From: Lewinellaceae bacterium | Lineage (GTDB): Bacteria > Bacteroidota > Bacteroidia > Chitinophagales > Saprospiraceae | Length of the DNA stretch: 64,000 bases | Direction: 5' to 3' | Assembly (NCBI GenBank): GCA_020636315.1 | Contig: JACJYA010000013.1 | Span: forward strand, 124,001 to 188,000 | Shown: positions 27,055-35,629 of the stretch, piece by piece | Position numbering within the stretch: the stretch's first letter is position 1 | Layout: every line of letters starts with the position of its first letter | Notes under the pieces: generated by a model | What the model was told of the DNA's origin: nothing | The model's database searches: none | The model's input: the letters and a program-made list of their open reading frames with translations, nothing else | Made by a program: the position numbers and the translations under genes

Positions 27055-27107
27055 GGGCGCAAAGATAAGATTGTTTTGAGGTTGTTGCTACCCGGAAGGC
27101 GGGACTG

Positions 27108-27145
27108 TTCTTAGTTTCTGGTTTCTGAGTTTCTGGTTGCCCCAG
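27108..27145. repeat. Degenerate TTTCTGG repeat after a minus-strand gene
   Basis: The sequence TTCTTAGTTTCTGGTTTCTGAGTTTCTGGTTGCC repeats a 7-8 base unit. Related stretches occur at 35585-35622 and 46960-47000, each just beyond the stop codon of a minus-strand gene. Confidence 0.55.
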
Positions 27146-27158
27146 AAACCCCCACCCC

Positions 27159-28109
27159 CTACCAGCATTCCTTTTCCGCCCGCTGCTGAAAGGGGACGCC
27201 CCTTACCAGGCGTTTATAGGCCAGCTCATTGGCGATGGCATTCTCTTCCGGGCTGGCATCCTGGAAGTAAAAGGCGGCCAGCCCTTCCACGCCTTTAAGG
27301 TCGTAGGCAATACCTGCCAGGCACTGGACATAAGAGAGGGAAAGTTCTGGATGCAGTGCGGCGTGGCGTTCCTCCGCCAGCAGCCGGTATTTTTTGATCT
27401 GGTTTGCGGCGGGTTGGTCCAGCAGCAGATTCCAGATCTCGGGACGGTTGATAACGTAGCGAAGCCTGAATTCGTCTGCTGTATTCAGTGGCATGCCGTT
27501 ATCCAGAACGATCGGAGTATCGCTGGGATAGGCCAGTTCAGCTTCCTTTACTTTTCCGTCGGCCACGAAAGAAAACCGGATTAGAGTGCCTTCTTCCGTG
27601 GGCGCCAGCTCATCTATATGAGCAGTTGTCTCCTGCCCGAAGCCGGCCAGAAGGGCCTCTCGTTTTTGGCTGTTCTGCCTGGCGCCGAAGTGCAGAAAAA
27701 AAGCGGTAAAGACGGCCACACAAATGCCCATAGCACCGAAAAAAAGCAGGGTTTGCCGCCAGTGTTTTTTCTCCACCTTCTTCCGGATCCGGTTGCGGGG
27801 AGTATCGGCCTTGCGGTTGATGTCGAAACCATAGCGAAACTGGTTGTCTTTTTTCTCGATCGTCAGTTCGCACAACTCATCATCCAGGAAAAGAGGGTAG
27901 GTTTTGCTTTCCAGGACGTTGAAATCAATAATCACTACCCTGAGGTTGCAATAGACCAGCAGGTGTCCGGTTTTGGGCCCGTGGTAGATACCGACGGTGT
28001 ATTTCCTGCCGGTATCGCTGACGTATGTCCAGTTGAGTTGCGCCAAAGGCAGATAGTTTTTGAGTTTGTGCAAACAAAAGAGAGCAGCTAGCCTATGTAT
28101 TATTAACAC
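27159..28109 (-). CDS. Single-pass membrane protein of unknown function
   Basis: 316 residues as given; the true start is uncertain and may be internal. The first ~115 residues are a soluble beta-rich domain (YTVGIYHGPKTGHLLVYCNLRVVIIDFNVLESKTYPLFLDDELCELTIEK), then a basic stretch and one transmembrane helix (about 122-142, LLFFGAMGICVAVFTAFFLHF). The outer C-terminal domain carries SFVADGKVKEAELAYPSDTPIVLDNGMPLNTADEFRLRYVINRPE. No family recognised. The pattern resembles small proteins that place an extracytoplasmic domain after a cytoplasmic sensing part. Confidence 0.65.
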   Translation of the reverse strand: MLIIHRLAALFCLHKLKNYLPLAQLNWTYVSDTGRKYTVGIYHGPKTGHLLVYCNLRVVIIDFNVLESKTYPLFLDDELCELTIEKKDNQFRYGFDINRKADTPRNRIRKKVEKKHWRQTLLFFGAMGICVAVFTAFFLHFGARQNSQKREALLAGFGQETTAHIDELAPTEEGTLIRFSFVADGKVKEAELAYPSDTPIVLDNGMPLNTADEFRLRYVINRPEIWNLLLDQPAANQIKKYRLLAEERHAALHPELSLSYVQCLAGIAYDLKGVEGLAAFYFQDASPEENAIANELAYKRLVRGVPFQQRAEKECW

Positions 28110-28197
28110 AAAAAATACATCAGGTTACGGAATATTGTGCCATTCCGCCGTCATTTTAACACAAGTTGTTAAGGCCCCGGTAAAGCGGAGCCCAAAA

Positions 28198-28228
28198 TTG
28201 GGAAACCCCATCAGACCCCGTATATTTG
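28198..28228 (+). promoter_or_regulatory. Bacteroidota-type promoter for the PaaY-like gene
   Basis: TTG at 28198-28200, a 20-base spacer and TATATTTG at 28221-28228 match the -33/-7 consensus. Transcription would begin near 28235, about 80 bases before the start codon. The paaZ promoter at 33430-33460 has the same spacing. Confidence 0.6.
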
Positions 28229-28313
28229 CTTTCTGAAAGGAAAACCGGAGCAAACCGCCAATAAAAACGTTTTTAAAAACCAAATATACTAACCAATAAA
28301 ACCACATTTTCTC

Positions 28314-28922
28314 ATGATCTACGAATTCAAGGGGTTCAAGCCCGTTATTCACGAAACAGCTTTTGTCCACCCTCAGGCCACGGTTACCGGTAATGTGATC
28401 ATCGGCGCTCACGTTTATATCGGGCCGGGTGCTGCAATCCGCGGTGACTGGGGCGAGATTGTCATCGAAGATGGCTGTAATGTACAGGAGAACTGCACCA
28501 TCCACATGTTTCCGGGAGTGACGGTGCGCCTGAAGAAAGGGGCTCATATCGGGCACGGGGCTGTTATTCACGGCGCCACCATCGGCCGAAATGCGCTGGT
28601 CGGCATGAATTCTGTTATTATGGATAATGTTATCATAGGCGACGAATGTATCATCGGCGCACTTACTTTTATAAAAGCGGATGAGAACATCCCCAGGCGC
28701 AAAATGGTCGTTGGTAACCCCGGCCGTATCGTCAAAGAGGTGAGCGATGAGATGATCGAATGGAAAACTCAGGGCACTCAGCTTTATCAGAAACTGCCGA
28801 AGGAGTGCCACGAATCACTCCATCCCTGCCATGACCCTTTGCGGGAGGTGCCCGAAGACCGCCCCAGCCAGGAAGTATTGTACCAGGCCTGGAAAGAAGT
28901 ACAGGAAGGAGTGGCGGGGTAG
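28314..28922 (+). CDS. paaY: PaaY-like gamma-carbonic-anhydrase-fold hexapeptide protein
   Basis: 202 residues, a left-handed beta-helix of hexapeptide repeats (VIIGAHVYIGPGAAIRGDWGEIVIEDGCNVQENCTIHMF ... AHIGHGAVIHGATIGRNALVGMNSVIMDNVIIGDECIIGA). The three zinc histidines of gamma carbonic anhydrases are visible (TIHMF, HIGHGAVIH). The long helical C-terminus with CHESLHPC and VPEDRP is the PaaY/CaiE pattern. PaaY is a thioesterase that clears dead-end CoA esters in phenylacetate breakdown. paaZ lies 4.6 kb downstream on the same strand; the other paa genes are absent here. Confidence 0.82.
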   Translation: MIYEFKGFKPVIHETAFVHPQATVTGNVIIGAHVYIGPGAAIRGDWGEIVIEDGCNVQENCTIHMFPGVTVRLKKGAHIGHGAVIHGATIGRNALVGMNSVIMDNVIIGDECIIGALTFIKADENIPRRKMVVGNPGRIVKEVSDEMIEWKTQGTQLYQKLPKECHESLHPCHDPLREVPEDRPSQEVLYQAWKEVQEGVAG

Positions 28923-28998
28923 AGATGGTGATGTTTGATTTTTGATGTGAGCCAGGTGAAATTTTTGATGTGCCATATTCATCAGTCAACGTTTTAAA

Positions 28999-30084
28999 AT
29001 GAATGAACACCAACCCGGAACTCCGGCGCCACCGCCCTTCAGTTGCACTTATTCGCCCAACATACCGGAGCTTTTGCAACAGCTGAACTGCACCCTGGCC
29101 CTGAGTACCTATCAGGCCGGTAAGGTCGTCCTCCTCAGCTCGGTTGACGGTGAACGGCTCATCCAACTGCCCCGTACGTTCAGAAAACCCATGGGTATTG
29201 CCCTGAAGGGTTCCAAAATGGCCATTGCTACCCTCGATGAGGCCATCGTGCTCGCCAATTCGACGGAGCTGGCCCGCCACTATCCGGAAAAGCCGGCGAC
29301 TTACGACGCCCTGTTCATGCCTCGCGCTACTTACTATACCGGCCAGGTCGATATCCACGACCTGGAGTGGGGGAGCGATGGCCTGTATGCTGTCAATACC
29401 TCTTTCTCTTGTATCTGCCGGATCGACGACAACTACAGTTTCACCCCTGTCTGGAAACCATCTTTCATCAGCAGGCTGGCGCACGAAGACCGCTGCCACC
29501 TCAACGGCATGGCGATGGAGGAAGGGCGGCCGCGCTTTGTGTCTGCCTTTAATACCGGCGACAGCCGTCAAAGCTGGCGGGAGAACATCACCAAAACAGG
29601 AGTGCTGATGGATATCGAAACCGGTGAGGTGGTTGCCGGTGGGTTGCCCATGCCGCATTCGCCCCGCCTCTATGACGGCCGCCTCTATGTCCTGCTCTCC
29701 GCTACCGGCGAATTGGTGCATATTGATACCGTTAGCGGAAAGACAGAGCCGGTGTGCCGGCTTGACGGCTTCGTCCGGGGCCTGTGCCGCATCGGGGACT
29801 ATGCTTTTGTCGGCCTTTCCCGCCTGCGGAAGAATTCTTCTACCTTTGCACAGTTGCCTTTTGCCCACCGCGCCCGGCAGGCCGGCATTGCCGTGGTGCA
29901 TCTGCCCACCGGCGCAATGAGCGGCTTCATCCGCTATCAGGCCTCTGTAGATGAGATCTATGATGTGCGGGTAGTGCCGGGGTTGCGGCGGCCCAATATC
30001 CTCAACCCCTACGAGGCCCGGCATCGCCTTGGGCTTTCTACTCCGGAGGCTACTTACTGGGCCAACCCTCAGAACAAGCAATAA
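28999..30084 (+). CDS. TIGR03032 family protein
   Basis: 361 residues, no signal peptide. The family opening FSCTYSPNIPELLQQLNCTLALSTYQAGKVVLLS is clear, followed by propeller-like repeats (MAIATLDEAIVL, VDIHDLEWGSDGLYAVNTSFSCICRID, DRCHLNGMAMEEGRPRFVSAFN, GLPMPHSPRLYDGRLYVLLSATGELVHID, GFVRGLCRIGDYAFVGLS). These cytoplasmic propeller proteins occur in many bacteria near tetratricopeptide or glycosyl genes and have no known activity. Followed by the FG-GAP gene after 25 bases, so probably one transcript. Confidence 0.85.
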   Translation: MNEHQPGTPAPPPFSCTYSPNIPELLQQLNCTLALSTYQAGKVVLLSSVDGERLIQLPRTFRKPMGIALKGSKMAIATLDEAIVLANSTELARHYPEKPATYDALFMPRATYYTGQVDIHDLEWGSDGLYAVNTSFSCICRIDDNYSFTPVWKPSFISRLAHEDRCHLNGMAMEEGRPRFVSAFNTGDSRQSWRENITKTGVLMDIETGEVVAGGLPMPHSPRLYDGRLYVLLSATGELVHIDTVSGKTEPVCRLDGFVRGLCRIGDYAFVGLSRLRKNSSTFAQLPFAHRARQAGIAVVHLPTGAMSGFIRYQASVDEIYDVRVVPGLRRPNILNPYEARHRLGLSTPEATYWANPQNKQ

Positions 30085-30109
30085 TCGTTCATCTCTAAAA
30101 CAAGAGTGT

Positions 30110-31564
30110 ATGAAATACCAACCTTTACCCATTTCCAAGACCTATCACCGCTTCGTGGCCCTGGCCGGAAAGGTGCAGCGCCTGCTGGACAGCGGCGAGT
30201 TTCAACAGCTGTCGGCACAGCAAAAAAACCGGCTGGCCGGCAAACTAAAACAGCTGTACCTGCGCCTTTCCCAGGTGTTTTCGCAAAGCCGCCTGCGGCG
30301 TATTCTGGCCTCGGGAGCCCTTATCATCGGGCTGGGAGGCAGCGCTCTTCACGCTCAGCAGTTTGCCCCGCCCGTCGAAGACCCCTTTGGGTTGAATTCC
30401 AGCCCGGATGGGTATATCTCATTCTTCAGTTTCGCCGACCTCGATAACGATGGGGACCAGGACCTGTTGGCCATTCAGTATAACTACGATGCGGAGCAAA
30501 CGGAATTCGCATATTTCGAAAATACCGGAACACCCGAATCACCGGCGTTTGCCCCAGCCCAAATCAATCCCTTTGGACTGTCTCCCGTAGCATACATCAC
30601 TACGCCCTTCCTGGTGGATATCGACAACGATGGCGACCAGGACCTCTTTGTCGGGTCTTTGGATGATGACATCGAGACCGGCATCGTCCTCTATTTTGAG
30701 AATCAGGGGTCCGCTGAATCCCCTTCCTTTGCGGCGGGTGTGAACAACCCGTTCGGGCTGCAATCTACCGAATACCTCACCGTACCCGCCTTTGCGGACC
30801 TGGACAATGACGGCGATCTCGATTTCCTGGGTACGGCTTACAATGCCCTTACCGAACTGTATGATTTTCGGTACCAGGAGAATACCGGAGACGCCGGCGC
30901 CCCTCAGTTTGCGGCTCCCCTCAGTAACCCCTTTGGCCTTTCCACCCAGGGGCTCTACGTGGTCATTCATGCTATCGGAGACCTGGATATGGATGGCGAC
31001 TTTGATATAATAGCCGGCGGCACGCCGTTTAATTATGAGGATCCCAGTTTTGTGCAATACCTTGAAAACACCGGAACCGCTCAGGCGCCTGCTTTTGCCG
31101 CTCCGGTAACCAACCCCTTCGGCATCACTTTCCCTCCTATGAATTACTACTCCATCCCTTCCCTTGTGGATATCGATAACGATGGCGACCTGGACTTGTT
31201 CGTCACGACTTACTTTTACGATGAAAATACCGGCCAGGAGGATATTCCCATTCTTTATTTTGAAAATACGAGCGTGGTCAACAGCCGGGAGCTATCTGCT
31301 CCGGCGGCGAGCCTGAGGGTGTTCCCAACTGTTACCGACGGCCGCCTGAACTGGCAACTGGCCATGGATAAGGCAGCGCCGAAACTCATTCTGGAGGCTT
31401 TTGCCGGCAACGGACAACGCGTGAAACAATGGCGGCTGAATGGCCTGCCGGGAGAACAACAGGGGCAGATCGATGTCGGCGCCCTGGCCGGTGGCCTCTA
31501 CCAACTGCGGCTCAGCGATGGCAGCGGCCGGCTCCTGGCGCAGGAACGCTTTGTCGTGCGGTAG
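30110..31564 (+). CDS. Secreted FG-GAP/VCBS-repeat protein with extended signal peptide and T9SS tail
   Basis: 484 residues from the ATG at 30110. Before the hydrophobic signal core (about 66-80, ILASGALIIGLGGSALHAQ) there is an unusually long basic, helical N-region of some 64 residues (RFVALAGKVQRLLDSGEFQQLSAQQ). The mature part has at least five FG-GAP-like blocks with calcium-binding DxDxDGDxD motifs (DLDNDGDQDLL, DIDNDGDQDLF, DLDNDGDLDF, DLDMDGDFDI, DIDNDGDLDLF). This gives a predicted beta-propeller. It ends in a T9SS type A sorting domain (LRVFPTVTDGRLNWQL ... GLYQLRLSDGSGRLLAQERFVVR). It is likely cell-surface bound; ligand unknown. Confidence 0.85.
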   Translation: MKYQPLPISKTYHRFVALAGKVQRLLDSGEFQQLSAQQKNRLAGKLKQLYLRLSQVFSQSRLRRILASGALIIGLGGSALHAQQFAPPVEDPFGLNSSPDGYISFFSFADLDNDGDQDLLAIQYNYDAEQTEFAYFENTGTPESPAFAPAQINPFGLSPVAYITTPFLVDIDNDGDQDLFVGSLDDDIETGIVLYFENQGSAESPSFAAGVNNPFGLQSTEYLTVPAFADLDNDGDLDFLGTAYNALTELYDFRYQENTGDAGAPQFAAPLSNPFGLSTQGLYVVIHAIGDLDMDGDFDIIAGGTPFNYEDPSFVQYLENTGTAQAPAFAAPVTNPFGITFPPMNYYSIPSLVDIDNDGDLDLFVTTYFYDENTGQEDIPILYFENTSVVNSRELSAPAASLRVFPTVTDGRLNWQLAMDKAAPKLILEAFAGNGQRVKQWRLNGLPGEQQGQIDVGALAGGLYQLRLSDGSGRLLAQERFVVR

Positions 31565-31634
31565 GAATGTGGGGTTATGAGTTATGCTAACACGAAGAAC
31601 ATTCCTGAAGTCCCGGAGCGGCACAAGCCTCCTC

Positions 31635-32120
31635 TCAGAAGTAGTATCTCAGCCCCAGCCCTCCGCCGGCATTGGCGTCAGTCCTGTCGATGAGCTGCAG
31701 CCGGATGGTGGCCCGCAGATAGATTTCGAACTGGTCGATGAAGTAGTTGAGGCCGATGGTGCCGCTGGCGCCGACATAGACCTGGTCATTGAACTCCCAG
31801 CGCCGGTTGTCTCTGTCGCGTACGCCGATAAAAATGCCGGGGCCGTAGAAAAGGCCGAAGTTGGGTGCGCTTCCCAGCGGTTGCATGAAGAGCGCGTGGC
31901 CGTTGATGAAGAAGAAATGATCCAGGTCCCAGGCTGCCAGAAGGTCCACAGAGGCTCTGCCGCCGGTGGGCAGGTTGAGAGAAAGTCCGCTGGGGTCACC
32001 CAGTTGTACACCAACGCCAACGCCGCCGGGGCGCTGGGCATGGAGGTTGGTTGTAATGGCGAATAGCAGGAGCGCCGCAAAAAGAGCGCCGGCGAGTGTT
32101 GGTAAGGTTTTGTTCATCAC
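31635..32120 (-). CDS. Small outer-membrane beta-barrel-like protein
   Basis: 161 residues. Signal peptide to LHAQ, then alternating strands (GVGVGVQLGDPSGLSLNLP, ASVDLLAAWDLDHFFFINGHALFM, NFGLFYGPGIFIGVRD, EFNDQVYVGASGTIGLNYFIDQFEIYLRATIRLQLID) ending in RYYF, the aromatic end needed for outer-membrane insertion. It resembles short eight-stranded barrels. Function unknown. Confidence 0.7.
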   Translation of the reverse strand: MMNKTLPTLAGALFAALLLFAITTNLHAQRPGGVGVGVQLGDPSGLSLNLPTGGRASVDLLAAWDLDHFFFINGHALFMQPLGSAPNFGLFYGPGIFIGVRDRDNRRWEFNDQVYVGASGTIGLNYFIDQFEIYLRATIRLQLIDRTDANAGGGLGLRYYF

Positions 32121-32197
32121 GGGAATCGTTTAGGGGTTTAACGATTTTGGGATCAGGATAATTTTCTGGTTTATTAAATTGCAGGAAATATAGTTGT

Positions 32198-33142
32198 ATG
32201 TCTGGGAAATTTGCCTTTTTTCTCCTCCTTTCTTTTTCTATCACTTCTGCAAAGGCACAGCCTGAAGCCCCCTTCCTTCTGGTACTCGGCATTGCGCAGG
32301 ATGCCGGTTTCCCGCAGGCGGACTGCCGCAAGGCGTGTTGCCGGAAAGTATGGGATGGAGAATTGCCTTCCGCCAATGTCAGCTGCCTGGGCCTGGCCGA
32401 TCCTGCCGCCGGCCGTTTCTGGCTCATCGACGCCACGCCGGATTTCCGGGAACAATTGCACAAAATGGAGCCCTGCGGGCAGCTTTCGGGCATTCTGCTC
32501 ACCCATGCCCATATTGGCCATTATACCGGCCTGATGCACCTGGGGCGGGAGGCAATGGGCGCCAAAGGAGTACCCGTCTATGCCATGCCGCGCATGCGCA
32601 CATTCCTGGAGGCCAACGGCCCCTGGAGCCAGCTCGTTGAGCTCCATAATATCGAACTGCATTCCCTCTCCGCCGACAGCGCGATCTCCCTCTCTCCCTC
32701 CATCCCGCACTCTTCTTCTCCTCGTCTCCAAATCACCCCCCTCTCCGTCCCCCACCGCGATGAATATTCCGAAACTGTGGGCTTCCTTATCGAAGGGCCG
32801 GCAAAAAAGGTGCTTTACCTCCCGGATATCGATAAATGGAAACTATGGGAACGAGACATCCGGCAGCTCATTCGGCAGGTGGATATCGCTTTTCTGGACG
32901 GTACCTTTTTCGAAAATGGCGAGATCCCGGGCCGGGATATGAGTGAGATTCCACACCCTTTTATTGAAGAGAGCCTGGAACTTTTTGCTGATCTGCCGCC
33001 GGATGAACGGGCGAAGGTGCATTTTATCCATTTCAACCATACCAACCCGGTTCTGCTTAGGGAAGGGGAGGCGGCTCAAAGAATCAGGGAAGCAGGGTGT
33101 GAGGTGACAGTGGAAGGAATGCGTGTCATTTTGGGGGAGTAG
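32198..33142 (+). CDS. PqqB-like metallo-beta-lactamase-fold hydrolase, secreted
   Basis: 314 residues with a signal peptide (FAFFLLLSFSITSAKAQ). The fold starts LLVLGIAQDAGFPQADCRKACC, as in PqqB. The metal site is THAHIGHYTGL, where the usual HxHxDH Asp is Gly, as in PqqB relatives. Later blocks are VPHRDEYSETVGFLIEG, YLPDIDKW, FLDGTFF and FIHFNHTNPVL. PqqB hydroxylates a precursor in PQQ synthesis, but no other pqq genes are here and a signal peptide is unusual for that role. It is better read as a periplasmic MBL hydrolase of unknown substrate. Confidence 0.82.
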   Translation: MSGKFAFFLLLSFSITSAKAQPEAPFLLVLGIAQDAGFPQADCRKACCRKVWDGELPSANVSCLGLADPAAGRFWLIDATPDFREQLHKMEPCGQLSGILLTHAHIGHYTGLMHLGREAMGAKGVPVYAMPRMRTFLEANGPWSQLVELHNIELHSLSADSAISLSPSIPHSSSPRLQITPLSVPHRDEYSETVGFLIEGPAKKVLYLPDIDKWKLWERDIRQLIRQVDIAFLDGTFFENGEIPGRDMSEIPHPFIEESLELFADLPPDERAKVHFIHFNHTNPVLLREGEAAQRIREAGCEVTVEGMRVILGE

Positions 33143-33150
33143 CTGTTGGT

Positions 33151-33432
33151 TTAAGACTTTTGGATCGACCTGATCACTTTTACAAGCCCTTTGGCAACGT
33201 CTAAGTATGCTTCATCTTCGTTCTCCCATTGGGAGATGGGCAGGGCCCCTTTGGGCAGGGCCTGGATACCTGAAAATTCTTCTGTCTCCCACAAACTGGG
33301 CCGTAAGATAACCGGAATGACGACGGCTTCTCTATCTTTATGCCGTTGCAGGGCAAGGGGCAGTTCTCTGGTATAAATGAACTCGGAATCGAGAAAGTCC
33401 GGGCTGATCAAAAGCATATATTTCCAACCTTG
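33151..33432 (-). pseudogene. C-terminal remnant of a TIR-domain protein
   Basis: A frame with a stop just before GWKY continues MLLISPDFLDSEFIYTRELPLALQRH, VVIPVILRPSLW and LPISQWENEDEAYLDVAKGLVKVI. This is the second half of a bacterial TIR domain, with the helix Glu of TREL in place of the catalytic Glu. The first half (strand A, BB loop) is missing, and the paaZ promoter starts where it should be. An ATG at 33417 could give an 88-residue peptide, but a working TIR is not expected. Confidence 0.7.
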
Positions 33433-33460
33433 TTAAAGCGGCCCTTTCTCCGTACTTTTG
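33430..33460 (+). promoter_or_regulatory. Bacteroidota-type promoter for paaZ
   Basis: TTG at 33430-33432, a 20-base spacer and TACTTTTG at 33453-33460. Transcription would start near 33467, some 37 bases before the ATG. Confidence 0.6.
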
Positions 33461-33503
33461 AGGCGAAACCTGTAAGGGCTAATGAATAAACCGCAACCCA
33501 GAT

Positions 33504-35561
33504 ATGTCCGAAAAACTCCACAACTTCATCCTTGGAAAATGGGCCCCTCCCGAAGGCGAAGGCATTCCTCAATATGATGCCATTACAGGCGAACTGATCG
33601 CCACCTGCGGCAGCGAGGGCCTCGACTATGCCGATATGATGCACTACGCCCGGCAGGTGGGCGGCCCCAACCTCCGGAAAATGACCTTCAGGGAACGGGG
33701 GCTAATGCTGAAGAAGCTGGCCCTGCACCTCTTCGATATCCGCAAGAAATACTATCCCGTCAGTTACCGCACCGGCGCCACCAAAGGGGATAGCTGGATC
33801 GATATTGACGGCGGTATCGGCACCTTGTTCGCCTACGCCAGCCTCCGGCGGGAGTTCCCGGACAAAACTTTCTATGTGGATGGAAGCCCGGTCAATTTAT
33901 CCAGGGAAGGAACCTTCATCGGCCATCACATTATGGTGCCGAAGCACGGTGTGGCCATTCACATCAATGCTTTCAACTTTCCCATCTGGGGCATGCTGGA
34001 AAAACTGTCCGTCAACCTGCTGGCGGGAGTGCCGGCTATCGTCAAACCCTCGGAGCTGACCTCCTTCCTCACCGAGGCCATGGCCCGGGATATTGTCGGA
34101 TCCGGAATTTTGCCGGAAGGAGCTCTGCAGCTGGTTTGCGGCAGCGGCCACGGCATTCTGGACCCGGTGACTTCCCAGGATGTGGTCACCTTTACGGGCT
34201 CGGCCTCTACCGGCCGCATGCTCAAGGCCCATCCGAAGATCATCGAGAACGCTGTGCCCTTCAATATGGAGGCCGACAGCCTCAATGCCGCAGTGCTGGG
34301 GGAAGACTCCGAACCGGGCAAGCCCACTTTCGACCTGTTCATCAAAGAGGTGCGCCGGGAAATGACTGTCAAATGCGGGCAGAAATGCACGGCTATTCGC
34401 CGCATTATCGTGCCGGAGGAACTGGTGGAGGATGTTCAGCTGGCCCTTAGCCAGGAACTGCAGCGCACCACCATCGGCGATCCTGCCGTAGAGGGAGTCC
34501 GCATGGGCTCACTGGTGAGCCGCAGCCAGGTGGAAGAGGTGCGCCGCCGCGTGGAGGAACTTGCCCGGGAGAGCCGGATCGTTTATGGCGACCTGGAAAA
34601 TTTTGAAGTTACCGGCGCCGAGAAAAATAAAGGTGCATTTTTCTCTCCTATCCTTTTCGTCAATGACGACCCTTTCAACAAACAGAATACGCACAACATC
34701 GAGGCTTTTGGGCCGGTGAGCACCATCCTGCCCTACAAGAAAATGAGCGAGGCCATCGAGCTGGCCAATATGGGCAAAGGTTCACTCGTCAGTACAATTG
34801 CTACCGCCAATGAGCGCATTGCCCGCAACTTCGTCCTGGGTTCGGCGCCCTACCACGGCCGGATTCTCATACTCAACCAGCTCAGCGCCAAAGAGAGCAC
34901 CGGCCACGGTTCGCCCATGCCCATGCTCACCCATGGCGGCCCGGGGAGGGCCGGCGGTGGCGAAGAAATGGGCGGCCTGCGCGGCGTCAAGCACTATCTG
35001 CAGCGCACGGCCGTTCAGGGCCACCCCACGTTCATCACCGCCGTTACGGACGTCTATCAGGTGGGCGCCCGGTATAAGGAGAAAGACATTCACCCCTTCC
35101 GGCAGCATTTTGAAGACCTGGAGATCGGCGAGACACTCATCACCGCCAGGCATACGGTTACCGAAGCCGACATCATCAACTTTGCCAATGTGAGCGGCGA
35201 CCATTTCTACGCCCATGTGGATGCCACCTCCCTGGAAGGCACCATATTCGAGCAACGGGTAGCCCATGGTTACTACATCCTTTCCAAGGCCGCCGGCCTG
35301 TTCGTCGATGGGCGGAAAGGGCCGGTGTTGCTCAACTACGGCATCGAGGATTTCCGCTTTACCAAACCGGTATATGCCGGCATGACGATCGGCGTTCGGT
35401 TCAGCTGCAAGGAGAAAGCCGCCCAGGAGAAACGCGACGAGGAAGATGTGCGTAAGGGCATTGTCAAATGGCTTGTTGATGTATATGACGAGACGGGGGA
35501 AACGGTAGCCATCGGGACAATTCTGACGATGGTGAAGATGAGAGAGCAGGAGGCGGGATAG
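33504..35561 (+). CDS. paaZ: Bifunctional oxepin-CoA hydrolase / 3-oxo-5,6-dehydrosuberyl-CoA semialdehyde dehydrogenase
   Basis: 685 residues, normal length. The aldehyde dehydrogenase domain (about 1-520) has [32 protein letters not shown], the cofactor strand [14 protein letters not shown], the Glu block [15 protein letters not shown] and the catalytic Cys in [11 protein letters not shown]. The MaoC-type hydratase domain (about 530-680) has the Asp/His pair in [33 protein letters not shown]. It opens the oxepin ring of the CoA ester and oxidises the aldehyde in the phenylacetate pathway. The paaABCDE ring-oxygenase genes are not in the window. Confidence 0.93.
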   Translation: MSEKLHNFILGKWAPPEGEGIPQYDAITGELIATCGSEGLDYADMMHYARQVGGPNLRKMTFRERGLMLKKLALHLFDIRKKYYPVSYRTGATKGDSWIDIDGGIGTLFAYASLRREFPDKTFYVDGSPVNLSREGTFIGHHIMVPKHGVAIHINAFNFPIWGMLEKLSVNLLAGVPAIVKPSELTSFLTEAMARDIVGSGILPEGALQLVCGSGHGILDPVTSQDVVTFTGSASTGRMLKAHPKIIENAVPFNMEADSLNAAVLGEDSEPGKPTFDLFIKEVRREMTVKCGQKCTAIRRIIVPEELVEDVQLALSQELQRTTIGDPAVEGVRMGSLVSRSQVEEVRRRVEELARESRIVYGDLENFEVTGAEKNKGAFFSPILFVNDDPFNKQNTHNIEAFGPVSTILPYKKMSEAIELANMGKGSLVSTIATANERIARNFVLGSAPYHGRILILNQLSAKESTGHGSPMPMLTHGGPGRAGGGEEMGGLRGVKHYLQRTAVQGHPTFITAVTDVYQVGARYKEKDIHPFRQHFEDLEIGETLITARHTVTEADIINFANVSGDHFYAHVDATSLEGTIFEQRVAHGYYILSKAAGLFVDGRKGPVLLNYGIEDFRFTKPVYAGMTIGVRFSCKEKAAQEKRDEEDVRKGIVKWLVDVYDETGETVAIGTILTMVKMREQEAG

Positions 35562-35584
35562 AATGCGGATGCCTCTGGGAATGG

Positions 35585-35622
35585 TTGGGAGTGTTCATAG
35601 TTCCTGGTTTTTGGGTTGCCTC
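35585..35622. repeat. Degenerate AGTTCCTGGTTT repeat after a minus-strand gene
   Basis: The stretch GTTCATAGTTCCTGGTTT is followed by TTGGGTTGCC. It is closely similar to those at 27108-27145 and 46960-47000, and lies beyond the stop of the helicase gene. Confidence 0.5.
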
Positions 35623-35629
35623 ACTCCTC

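Noticed and set aside
28732..30138. Minus-strand open frame of about 468 codons across the TIGR03032 gene
   Set aside because: The plus strand carries a recognisable family over the whole stretch; the minus frame has no family features.
32198..33142. Part of a PQQ synthesis cluster
   Set aside because: No pqqA, C, D or E nearby, and the protein has a signal peptide.
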